DNA from: Rotaria sordida
Taxonomy: Eukaryota; Rotifera; Eurotatoria; Philodinida; Philodinidae
Length of the DNA: 64,000 bases
Direction: 5' to 3'
NCBI GenBank assembly: GCA_905250125.1
Contig: CAJNOL010001361.1
Span: 1 to 64,000, forward strand
Shown here: piece after piece, positions 26,413 through 38,100 of the stretch
Numbering within the stretch: position 1 is the stretch's first letter
How the letters are laid out: each line of letters begins with the position of its first letter
Translations under genes and position numbers: made by a program
The notes under the pieces: generated by a model
Database searches by the model: none
The model's input: the letters and a program-made list of their open reading frames with translations, nothing else
What the model was told of the DNA's origin: nothing

Positions 26413-27064
26413 TCTAATGAATACTCATTAAACATCTAGAAACAAACAAACATTTTATATATTTCAAATAACAACAGTTATTAAACACAAGGATTTTTTT
26501 CGTGTTACGTCAGTCATTTCATTTCTTTTTAAAAATTTATTGATTTCTTTTTTGCAAATGATTTATAATAACGTCCTATGAAAATTTTTGTTAACAACCA
26601 TTATATGAAGTTTTCTTTTTGTAATATGTTATTACTCTTCTAATTGTGGTGTTTTACTTCACAGTTTGATATAAAATAAAGAAACATTTGAAGTAAATAA
26701 TACTTTTTGTTTGTTACTATACTTCGTAGATCACAACTTTGCAATATATTTCATTATGTTATACACTAGAATCAATTTTTCATTGAAATTTTTCATCAAT
26801 ATCTAAATAAACAAAAGAGAAAATTTGATCTAAAACTATATATAGGAAACACCAACTAGATCATTTTACTATACATCCTATCGAATACTTTCATTCACAA
26901 TAAAAAAAAACAAATTTCTTTGATCGACTAATTATTTTCGATGGAAAAAAAATTTCTAATGGGCATCATCAAGATTAGTTCAATTCCCGCAGTTGAAAAC
27001 AATATTTAATGTTCTTGATAAATTTATTAACGCGCCAATCAGTTTACAAAGAAAAAAAAACTAG
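26413..27064. promoter_or_regulatory. Spacer between YLPM1 and the 27065 ORF; putative divergent promoter
   Basis: About 650 bp of AT-rich sequence separates the YLPM1 start (minus strand) from the small plus-strand ORF. No element is recognised. The head-to-head arrangement makes promoter function likely for YLPM1 at least. Confidence 0.35.
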
Positions 27065-27325
27065 ATGTCAACAAACACTTGTTCAAGTACATCAACAACA
27101 GATCTCTATCAACGTCATATAATTTGTTCAGATTCATATTCTCAAACAATGACGCATGAACATAATGATGATGATTATGCAAATTATGAAGAAACTTTTC
27201 TTCAAAAACCTTCAATATTGATTCATAAAAATAATATTAAAAAATCTGACCAAACAGTATTATGTCGAATAAATCGGTATTCAATTGGTTGTTGGACAAA
27301 ACCAGCTTATTTACTTACCAATTGA
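27065..27325 (+). CDS. Small hypothetical protein
   Basis: An 86-residue frame with an ATG start and codon use like the neighbouring genes (TCA, ACA, GAT preferred). The product is polar, Ser/Thr rich at the N-terminus, with an acidic patch (HNDDDYANYEE) in the middle and several Cys (residues 6, 21, 68, 76). There is no signal peptide, no membrane segment and no domain I recognise. It sits alone in a spacer, transcribed away from YLPM1. It may be a genuine short gene, an exon of an unrecognised gene, or a chance frame. Confidence 0.4.
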   Translation: MSTNTCSSTSTTDLYQRHIICSDSYSQTMTHEHNDDDYANYEETFLQKPSILIHKNNIKKSDQTVLCRINRYSIGCWTKPAYLLTN

Positions 27326-29040
27326 TGAATGAATTTTATTGAAAATCAAAAAATTCCATTTGTCTCATAGACATATCTAACTATTAATTGTTCTTTTGTT
27401 CAAATAATAAAACACATAGTAAAGAAAAAATTTTAAACAAAACTTTTCACTCCAATTGATTCATATGTAATTCTTTTCTTTAAAATATTTTAATATTAAA
27501 AAAAAAATACTCGCTCTTTTCAATTTCTATTTGATCAATATTGATTTAGACACATAGAAAAGCATCAAATATCTACTTGTATATTGACACTTAAGGTGTC
27601 TGTCTAATTCGAATGAGGTTCAGACTAAAAAAAAGTCAATAGAAAGGTTCTAAGTGCATAATTTTCATCATCAAATTGTTACTATAGCGATTCAGCTGAA
27701 AAAAAAACCATACAAAGATCAGCTAATATCACTCCATTTTTTTTGCTCAAAAGCACATTATAAAAGAAGGGTCTTGAATAATTTCGTTAATGCATAAGTA
27801 AATATTAGTCAAGTCGCAGTAATGTGAAAGTCTTACTTTGGCGGTTTTTTATTGCGGTTAAATAGAGTGCATCGAGTTAGTACTAAAAATATTGTTTTTG
27901 ACATATTCAAGCAATGTTTTTGTAATGAAACTTAGGAGAGCCTAGAAAAACTAAAATACACCAAAAACTTCAAGCTTCGGAAACCTCTATATTTATCCAA
28001 ATTGTTTTTTGATTTTACTCGTCGTATAATTAAGATTAAAGTAGAAAACCAATTTTTTCGAGAAGATTCCAAAACACAATAAATACGTGTTCGTATTCAC
28101 AGATTTTGACAATCAGAACATTAGTTCTAAATGAAACAAACATCATATTCAGAATTAGCAGATTTTTTTGCATCGACTAGTATACTCAATATTTAAAACT
28201 AAATCTCGACCTTAGGGGGAAACTACAGGCTAGATTATTCGAAAATAACAGTGACGGCATATAAGAACCGAAATTAGACAAAAATTAGTTTTAAGTATTG
28301 AATACACTATTCAATGCAAATTTTTCTCCTGATTATGAAAATGATATTCGCTTCATTTGGCACTAAAGTTCTGACGATCAAAGTCTCTGAAAGAATCATG
28401 CATAGTTTGTTTCCTAATCATATGATGAGTAAAACAAAAAGAAAAAGAATTTCGAATAAATATTGAGACTTGATGCTACTGGCACATTCCAATGTTTATA
28501 GGCTTTTCTGATTTTGTTAAGTCTCGCTACAAAAAAATAATTCCCATATGTCAAAAATAACATATTTAGAGTTCATTCAATGAGTTCTATCTAGCCAGCC
28601 TTGACAATAAAAACTGCTCAAAAAAGATGTTTGCTCAAATTTCGAATTGTCAACACCTTACCAAAATTTTACTTTTCACAAAATAGAAAACTTACGAGTA
28701 TCTTTTTCTTTTATCGTCGATATTCAAATTGACCAACACATCGAATAATATCCAATGAAAAAAAACTAAACATAGTATTTCAAAATGAATCTTTCTTTTT
28801 TTTTTTTAATTTCAATTCAACTTACAACAACTGATGCTAATGATGTAATCTTTTTGACTTTCGATGACATCTGCAAACATGATTCATTAAACATAATATT
28901 CTATTATTCATTCTCTAGGAATACTACTGTCGTGCTTTTTTTTTTTTATAAAATAAAACAATTATGCATACACACACAAATGTAGGAATGATTAATTCTA
29001 TCAAACAAGAAAACAAAAAAACATTCTAAACTGTTTATTC
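27326..29040. other. Spacer with repeat sequence
   Basis: No gene is supported over 1.7 kb. About 28003-28445 is a foldback-like inverted repeat listed separately. The stretch at 27570-28000 is less AT-rich than typical spacer and may be an older repeat. A short frame at 28785-28985 is poly-T driven and is not called. Confidence 0.45.
28003..28445. repeat. Foldback-like inverted repeat, intergenic
   Basis: Left arm about 28003-28213, right arm about 28266-28445, loop of about 50 bp. Matching blocks in reverse complement include TTTTACTC at the outer ends, GACAATCAGAAC against GATCGTCAGAAC, AAATGAAACAAACATCAT against AAATGAAGCGAATATCAT, TATTCAATA-type blocks and TTAAAACTAA near the loop. The left arm has an extra insertion of ~30-40 bp. 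It is non-coding. Confidence 0.7.
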
Positions 29041-31878
29041 TTAACGAACATCAATCTGTGAAATAATACTAGCATTATTATCTGCACCATTTGTTGTTTT
29101 TCGTAAACGTCTTAAACGTTCTTGAAATAATGTATTCATATGATAACGAAGTGCTGTACTACGACGGCGAAGATCATTTTCACATATATCATGATTTGAA
29201 CCAAGATGTTGAGCATCTTCTAATGACATTTTTGTTAATTCTAATTGTGTACCTGATTCAGTACGTAAATCAAGACTTTTAGCTGATTTATCCAAAGGTG
29301 CAACACGAGCTGTATTAAAACCAGCTAAGCAATGCTAAAAAATAAATAATTATTTAATACAAGGGGAAACAAACTGATTTCTAGTTTAGAAATCAACTGG
29401 AAATCACTGGAAATCACTGGAAATCACTGGAAATCACTAGAAATCACTGGAAATCACTGGAAATCGCTAGAAATCACTGGAAATCTCTGGAAATCACTAG
29501 AAATCACTGGAAATCACTAGAAATCACTGGAAATCTCTGGAAATCACTAGAAATCACTGGAAATCGCAAGATGATTTTCTGGTGATTTCTAGTGGTTTCT
29601 AGTGATTTCTGATGATTTCTGGTGATTTCTAGTGATTTCTGGTGATTTCTAGTGATTTCTGATGATTTCTGGTGATTTCCAGTGATTTCTTTGATTTCTC
29701 TGATTTTCAGTGATTTCTAGTGATTTCCAGTGATTTCCAATGATTCCTATGATTTCTGACGATTTCTGTTATTACAAACCAGTTTTTTTGACCCTTCCGA
29801 GAAATCACCAGAAATCACTAGAAATCACCAGAAATCACTGGAAATCACTAGAAATCACCAGAAATCACTGGAAATCACTAGAAATCAGAAATCAGTTTGT
29901 TCCCCCTTGATTTAATAGAAAAAAAAAAAAGCAAAATTTATATTATTACATTAGCAAGAGCAACACTATCAGTTGATAAATCTGACAGATTAGCACGTTT
30001 TCGTGGTTGGAATTGATATGTATTTGAATTTACACGATATTTTGGAATGCTAACACTATTAAAAAGAATTTTTTTTTTTGAATTCAGTCAAAATTTGTTG
30101 ATAATCATTACCGTGCATATTGTGGTTCATATGCATTAGGTTCTTTACGTAATGATGAACAAACTGGACAACGACTTTGTCCATTAATATCGGGATTTGT
30201 TGGAACAGTAAAAAGACGATCATTAATAGTAAAACTATGTATACCTATAAATAATAAATAAATATATATACGAATGAAATCATTTTGTTAGCGACATAAC
30301 TTTACAATAGTAAAATGCATGTATCTCTGAATAATGAATTTTTCTAGAGTAAGAATTTTTTGTATGTTAAGTTACTCTGAAAAAGTCAGCGTCAGAGACT
30401 TTTGTTCGAAGAAGTTATCAGTGAAAAACTAGCATTAGCAACAAAGACACAAAAAACAAGGATATTGCCATCTACTTCATGCATTTGAATTTAAAAAGCC
30501 TCCGAATTGAAACAGGAGTTTTTTGAAAAATAAATAGTATATTCTGTAGGCAATTCTTAAGGCTGCAAAACGTCTATCCAAAGTTTTTTCTGAGTATGCT
30601 GATAGAGCTAATATTTTTATATATGTCTAAACTAATAGAACTTATTTAGAAAAATAATCCTTGTCAAGAATCAAAGTCAAATGAAAGGGATATATGGCCC
30701 ATATATATCCCATCACTGAATTTTTATATTTACAATTATGACCATGTTGATAACCATCTGGTGGTACAAGTTCGAGTTCTTTTGAAAAATCTGTTAAATC
30801 AGCTTCACTAAATTATTCAAAAAAAATTAATTAATCGATTAATGAAATGTTTTTTTGTTTTTGTTTTATACTTTGATATTGTATAAGATGTCGATTGATC
30901 TAAATTATTCTTTCGAAATGATACTAATTCATCTAAATATGAATCCGATAAAGAATTTTCATTATTTAATAATAATGATTTTTCATTATCAAGTAATCCA
31001 GCAACAAAATCATAACCAAGTAAAACTTTTTGACGATTATGAAATGATGTTTGTTGTTGATGTTTTTTCGGTGATATACTTCTATTTTTTCGTTGTTGTT
31101 TTAATGACATATTTTGTCGTTCATGAATACGTTTCTATTTTTTTTTAAAGAAGACAAAAAATAAAATTACATTAAATCATTCTTATAAAACATACTTTGA
31201 TTTGCTCAATATTATCTGTTGTCCAAACTTGTTGGTTATTAGTTGGTGTTCGTAATGTATTATAATAAACATCTCTATCATTACCTTCATCAAATAATGA
31301 ACGCCAATGTTTAAGCTATATGAAGTAGAAAAATGATTAGAAAAAAAAATTAAATTAAAAAAAATTAACCTCATTCCAAGGTTCATTTATTTTTTGTACA
31401 GTTTCTTTAGATTCATTTTTTTCTTCTTCTTCTTCTTCTTCGTTATCATCTTCATCATCTGTATTATATGAATAATTAAGTCCTTTTCGTCGTTGATTTT
31501 GAACATTTTTTAAATATTGATCAATATCAATACGAGAGATATTATCCGGAATATTAACAACGAATGGTTCAAGTGAACTTTTTTCATCATTAATAATTTC
31601 TTGTTTTTTTAATATCGAACGTGGTTTCAATTGATCAGTCGATGTCTATAATTAAATTGTAAGAAATAAATATTACAATGGATTCAAAAAACTCTCTGTA
31701 CCCTCATATAAGATTGATCATCATCATCATCAAGAAATGACACACTTTTGCTTTTTTTCAATGTACCTATTGGATCATTTGTTATTGTTTTTAATTGATT
31801 TGAAATTATTGCTTGTCGAACTTTAAGACGATCAATTAAAGATCGAGATTGTTCGGCAAGACTTTCGTTACTTGCCAT
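29041..31878 (-). CDS. MIIP-like protein (migration and invasion inhibitory protein family)
   Basis: Eight minus-strand exons (31702-31878, 31370-31645, 31196-31315, 30872-31134, 30734-30807, 30112-30244, 29950-30055, 29041-29334) join in phase to 480 residues. Resemblance to MIIP rests on ordered matches: SILKKQ, the VLLGYDFVAGLLD block (human LGYDWIAGSLD), INDRLFTVP followed by a CPVC pair, ARVSIPKYR and HCLAGFNTARV near the end. The N-terminal third is charged and low complexity, with KKSKSVSFLDD (residues 41-51) and an acidic DDEDDNEEEE run. Vertebrate MIIP is described as an inhibitor of cell migration that binds IGFBP2; its role here is unknown. It lies head-to-head with MICAL, 314 bp apart. 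Its last intron holds a 10-bp minisatellite. The resemblance is by eye; a profile search would settle it. Confidence 0.75.
29397..29890. repeat. 10-bp minisatellite in alternating orientation (MIIP intron)
   Basis: About 29397-29570 holds some 17 tandem copies of GGAAATCACT and variants (TAGAAATCAC). About 29571-29765 holds about as many copies of the reverse complement (GTGATTTCTG/A). After a ~35-bp break, 29799-29890 has about nine copies in the first orientation again. The whole lies inside the 615-bp last intron of the MIIP-like gene. The opposite-sense blocks can pair over more than 150 bp in the transcript. Confidence 0.95.
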
Positions 31879-32192
31879 CTTTTTGAACTATTCTAGATAT
31901 ACAAAAAAAAAAGGAAAAGAAAAAGAAAAAGGCAGAACGGAACAAATAATAAATAAACACTAGTGATCTATATTAACCAATCAACTAACAAAATAATAGA
32001 TGTCTATACATATATTTTCTTTGATTGGTTCAAGAGTAAATATAAATCAATCTCTATTACTATTATTCTATCGTCTACTATAATCATTTAGTTAAAAAGA
32101 AGAAGAAAACAATCAATTTAGTTTCAATTGATGCTTTTTTATTTTGATTATCTTGTATTGTTGATGTATTATTATTATTATTGTTCTTTATC
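31879..32192. promoter_or_regulatory. Putative bidirectional promoter, MIIP-like / MICAL
   Basis: 314 bp separate two divergent start codons (minus-strand ATG ending at 31878, plus-strand ATG at 32193). The interval is AT-rich with no ORF and must contain both 5' UTRs and promoters. No TATA box or factor site can be singled out. Confidence 0.55.
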
Positions 32193-35100
32193 ATGCCAAC
32201 TGATATAACAAATACATCTGATGAATTATTTGAAATATTTGTAAATGCTCAAACATTTAAAACAATACTTCATTCATTTGATGATTTATGTCAATCAATT
32301 CGTATTGATAGAAAAATAATTGGTTATGGAAAACGATCATTATATAAAGTTTTAACAAGTAAATTAACATCATGGAAATCAAAAAGTCTTTGGACTAAAA
32401 TAGATAAACGTGGTTCACAAAAAGAATATGAAAATGGAAATGCTTGTGCTGATATGAAGGTAAAGAATACCTATAAAAATCATGATAATAAATATTTTTA
32501 TTAACATATTTTTAACAAAATAACAAAAATCATCTAAATTATTTTCATATCTAGATCTTCTACTAAAGAATATTATGTAAGCGTGCGTGAACGCTTCCAT
32601 TTATATCTATTTATTTTTTTAAAGAGTTTTTCGTTTTTTTAAACTTTTGCATGAACTTTTGTTTACCGCGCAGTGACAGCAACAATAAATAAACCAATAA
32701 ATCCTTGCTTAAAAAAAGAATTTTTTTTCGATCCTGGATGCATGTAAACAGCTTTTTTTTCTTAGCATGGTGAATTTCCATTTTCCTTTTCTTTTTGTTT
32801 CTTATTACAATTACCGTTCATCATTTTGTACCAACCATCAATCACTACCAGTTCTATAATCTCTTTCTTTGGCTATCGTTGTATATAATATATATAAACA
32901 TCGACACTTGTGTATGGTGTAAGATTACATTTCGTGTATATGACTATGTATATATTCTCAGTAAAGGCAATGCAAGACAGAGACAAAAGATAATTGGAAA
33001 GAACGAGAGGTATTATATATACATATATATATATACTTCAGTATAAGAGTAAGTGAATAGTAAAAAAAGAAAGAGATCATTGACAATGTATGAATAAACA
33101 AAGAACATATAATAATTGTCCATTGAATTGTTTAATAGAAAAAAGAAAATGTATACTTGTTCGAAAGACATAACAAAAACCAGAATGTTTTGTTATAATA
33201 TTAACTTTCTTGGCTTCCATAAAACAATAAATAAAATAAACTTTTAATGAAAAATACTTTAGAAAGAAGAAAAAAAAAGAAACTACATGTAAATTAAAGG
33301 ATGAGATTATATAAGGTTTCTTTTTCTTTTCTATCTACAAAAGAGAAACCATTTTGGTTTGTTTTTAGGTATGTATTGTGGGTGCTGGTCCTGTTGGCCT
33401 TCGTTTAGCAATTGAATGTGCATTATTAGGTGCACGATGTATAGTTGTTGAAAAACGAGACAGGTTTCATATGTTATATTTATTTTTGCATTTTAATACT
33501 GAATATATTTATATTCAGATTTTCTCGTCACAATGTTCTTCATTTATGGCCTTATATAATTACTGATTTAAGAAATTTAGGTGCTAAAGTTTTCTATGGT
33601 AAATTTGCTACAGGACAAATTGAACATATAAGTTCGTAGATAAACTATTTATAGAAATCTTATATATATTAATTCTTAATTGTTTATACATATCTTATAT
33701 AGGTATTCGACAATTACAGTGTATTCTATTAAAAATTGCACTTGTACTTGGTGTTGAAATCTATTCGAATGTTACATTTATTGATGTTATTGAACCAATA
33801 TCAACTCAACAAGGTAAGTAATTATTTGATATTTTAGATGATTGTAAATATCATTTTTATTTGAAAAGCATGGCGAGCTCATTTTAAACCTGAAGCTCAT
33901 CCAATAGTATCAACATATGAATTTAGTGTTTTAATTGGTGCTGATGGTCGTCGTAATTCATTACAAGGTTTTCAACATAAAGAATTTCGTGGTAAATTAG
34001 CTATTGGTATAACATGTAATTTTATCAATCATCATACTCGTGAAGAACAAAATTTTGAAGGTTTGAACTTTTTATTTATATTTAAAGAATAATGTTTTTG
34101 TTTTTTCATTTAGAAATTAGTGGTGTAGCAAAAATTTATAATCCACAATTTTTTAGTGAACTTCAACAACAAACATCAATTGATCTTGAAAATATTGTTT
34201 ATTATAAAAATGATACACATTATTTTGTTATGACAGCTAAAAAACAATCATTACTTGATAAAGGTGTTATACTTCAAGATTATCCTGATGCTGCTAGATT
34301 ATTAGCAAGAGATAATGTTAATTCTACACAATTATGTAAATTTGCTTGTGAAGCTGCACAATTTGCAACAAAATGTTCAACACAATTCGCATTTGAATTT
34401 GCCGTAAGATTGTTTTATCAATTAATCATATAACTAAGACATCGTTGAACATACATATATATATATATATATATAACGAGGAGGAGGCGGTGTCTAAATG
34501 AATGATTAAGTTTTGAATTTCGTGTTTTTTTTTATTATCGAATATGTTTCATTGAAAAATATTCTACAACTTTCAAAAAACAACAAAAGAAACGAAAAAT
34601 CTTATTTTATCTACGCCGCTTTTGTTTTCAATGTAGACGAAATTCTATTCGATCATTTTTTTTTATGACTATGTACACGATAAAGTCCTTGTCTTTTATT
34701 CAATATTATTGTTAAGAATAATTCGATGTCCCTCTGTGATTGCTTATGCAGTTCTTTTCATACATTGCTATTGATTCTATATGTGTACGTAACATTGCGC
34801 TACTTTGTTGATAAGTCAAATTATTACTAAGCAACCATCTTACATTAGATTGTGTGCACGTAAAAGAATAACACATTTATGTGACAAGCTTTTATCACGT
34901 TTAGATATGATCGAATAGAGATTAGACAATTTTAAGAACGATGTAATCATGTTATTATTATTCTTTCTGGATACTTAGTTTTTTTTTTTCGGTGGTCTAT
35001 GTCACGACATTCATCTGTTTCCTGTCAATTTACAGCACAGACACGTTCATTTTGATGATTAAATAGTACATCTAATAACAAGTAGTTTTTGTTAGTGAAT

Positions 35101-38100
35101 GAAACACTACAAAAATCTATTTTAATGCTTTTTTTTAATAGTTAATATGCAAATGAGATTTTTCTTTGTCTTTTATTTTCATCATTCAACTTTCATTGAT
35201 TTGTAATATGATAAACACGTAAATGAATATTGTTCTTAACTATGCAATCTATCCTTATTTTATAAACATCAAATGATCTAGTTGATTGTCTCCGTACATC
35301 GACGATCATTGTAAACTAATGGTTGTCTCATTTTTATGTATAAAATTTCTTGTTTGTACAAGTTTAGATTTACTAATAGATTTGTTTTAAAATCGACTTT
35401 CGTCCATGTTTGGTAACTGTTTGTCAATGCACAGAGATAGCATGTCGTTATCAACCACTTTACATAACCGCTTTCTCAATTTTTTCAGATTGCATATCTT
35501 TTTATCAACTAAAAGCACTTGTAGAAACTATGACATACTATTTTATATAGCTCATATATGCTTTTAACATATAACACAAGGATGAGTGGAGGAAGACAAT
35601 TGGAAAATTTTATATGGATTGGCTTATAATCAGTCATTGATTAAAGCCCTCGACATGACTCTTGAATTAATGAAATAAGAAAAAGAATTGTTTGTATATA
35701 CAAAAAAAATGATCGTACTCGAAGCATAAAATAATAATCGAATAGAATTTCGTCTATTCTGAAAACAAAATCTGTCTACATAAAATAAGATTTTTCGTTT
35801 TTGAAAAGTATAGAGCTTTCCAGACTGCATCTTGTAATTTATTTTGTTTTTTTTTGATAATACATATTCGATGAAAAACAAGATGTAATGCAAAACTGAA
35901 CATTGATTTAGGCATGAACCATTCTGTTTCTTAATAGTGATGATTTATTGTAAGAGAAAATGATAATTTGGATTTTGTAAACTATCAGCAAATTGTCTAA
36001 AAGATTTTCAAATTCTAATTATATCTTTTTCAAATAATTTTTCTTTTGTATTGTTGAGACTTTGAAGAACAAATCTATGTATAAAAATTCATTGAATGCT
36101 ATGTATACTAAAAAGAACTTAGTATTCGATTAATATGTGAATAATTATTTAAATATATCAAATAGAATGATCTGTATGAAAGAATGAAGTTGTGTAAAAT
36201 ATTTTTACAAAGAAGTCTATTCAGATTTTACATGTGAAGATATTTCTATTGTGGACTGTAAGCATTTTTTTTCGATCTCATTCTCAGTAGGTAACATTTT
36301 CAATGTGAACAGTCATCTAATTTCATAGGATCTTTTTAGTATTGTTTCAATACTGGGAATCAGAATTTCGGAATACAAAAATTTAAAGAAAAAACGTCGC
36401 GCACAATAAAATCGAGTTTTTAAGTCGAAAGTGAACATTTCTCTTTTGAATTTTTCTTTTTCAAGAATTTTCAGTCTCCATATTTTTTCCTTTTCTAATT
36501 GACGAGAGACATTGACTTACTGTGATATACCTTCAAGAAAGAAGATGCAATACACTTTAGTCGCTATAATAATGATTTTAAAAGAAAAAAAGCACAAACC
36601 TTTCAAAAATAGACATTTTGAAAAAGCTCCCTCGAGTATTCACTATAGAGAGAGATTATACTATACCGAGTGTGACAAAAGTTTTGCGACATTTCATAAG
36701 AATCAATTTATTTCAAGAAAAAACAAAGTAATAAAATAACAATAATATATTTCAGAAGCTACAATAGAGTACTAATAGAATTAATTATATTGATCTATAA
36801 TCAGTTCATCATCATGTTTTTCCACTGAAGACACTCTTCGAAGGAATGTACTATCAATTATTACCCGTACATTAGTAATATCAACTTTCTTCATTGCTTT
36901 CTCGACAAATCGTCGATTGTTTTTGACTTTATAATATTCCACATGGTTTGAGATGTTATCCCAGATAGAATAATCTAATGGATTAAGTTCTGGAGAATTT
37001 GATGTCCATCTTTCTTTTGGAATGAAGAATTTGAAGTTCTTTTTTGCGCCATCCTTGAGCTTTTTGATCGGTATCAGAGTTAGTTTCGTCCTGCTGGAAG
37101 CCTCAATTTTGGTGTTCAAATAATCGATCACCTCCCCCCCCCCCCTTTTATAAAATGGTAACCATTGATCATAATAACTTTTGCCATTCAGCCGTTCTGC
37201 TTTTTGAAAAAAATATGGACGTGTAAGTCCATGCCATGTAGCAACCATGATGCACACTGGATATTTTTTCATTTCATGTAGCCCATTGCATTCATTGGCA
37301 TCAGATCGGTTATCGACTCAAACAACGTTATTTTTTAGATTAAAATAACCGTCTCTTATAAATATTTTTTTCACCAGTGAACATCATTCTTTTCAATTTA
37401 TCACAGCTCATGTTCTTCTTCAGGATCCCAAAAAAGTCAAATTTGTCGATTTTGTAATTTATAGCTCGTTAGATAGAGCAAAGTGTTTACTTTCGAATGT
37501 ACTATAGTTTATTGATTTTATAATGAGATTTAAGAAAATTACATAGGCTTTTCTGAACCTTTTACAGAAGAAAATAACGTTTTTTCTAAAAACTTTTGGT
37601 TTTTTCTCAAAATAGAGTTTTTGATTTTGACATTTACGTACGTCCCAGATTTCTCCGCTATTTTAAATGCTAGAAAGCTGAGCTTCGTGTCAAAATGAAG
37701 ACAAAAATTAGCTCTAAAACTTAACAGAGCCAGATTTTTCGATTTCTCCATTAATGTCTATAAAAAAACTAACTGTTCTGGGCCTATACCTCTTGGGTTT
37801 TCCATATTCCACTAGAGGAGTTTTCTAAAAACACAAGCTCAGAGAAAATTGAAAAATCAAGCCCTGCTAAGTTGTAGTACCCTATTTTAGCTACATTTTA
37901 AAATCAGCTCGAACTTTCTAGCATTTGAAATGGCGAAGAAATTTGGTACGCACGAAAACCTAAATTTTGATCCATAATCTTAAGCTAACTCTTCGTAGAC
38001 TCAATGTATCGAGCTGAAATTTTTTACTGTAAGGTGTTTAGCTCGAGATACTTCTCCACTGGAAATTTCATCAAGATTGGATGCTCAACAAAAAAAAATT

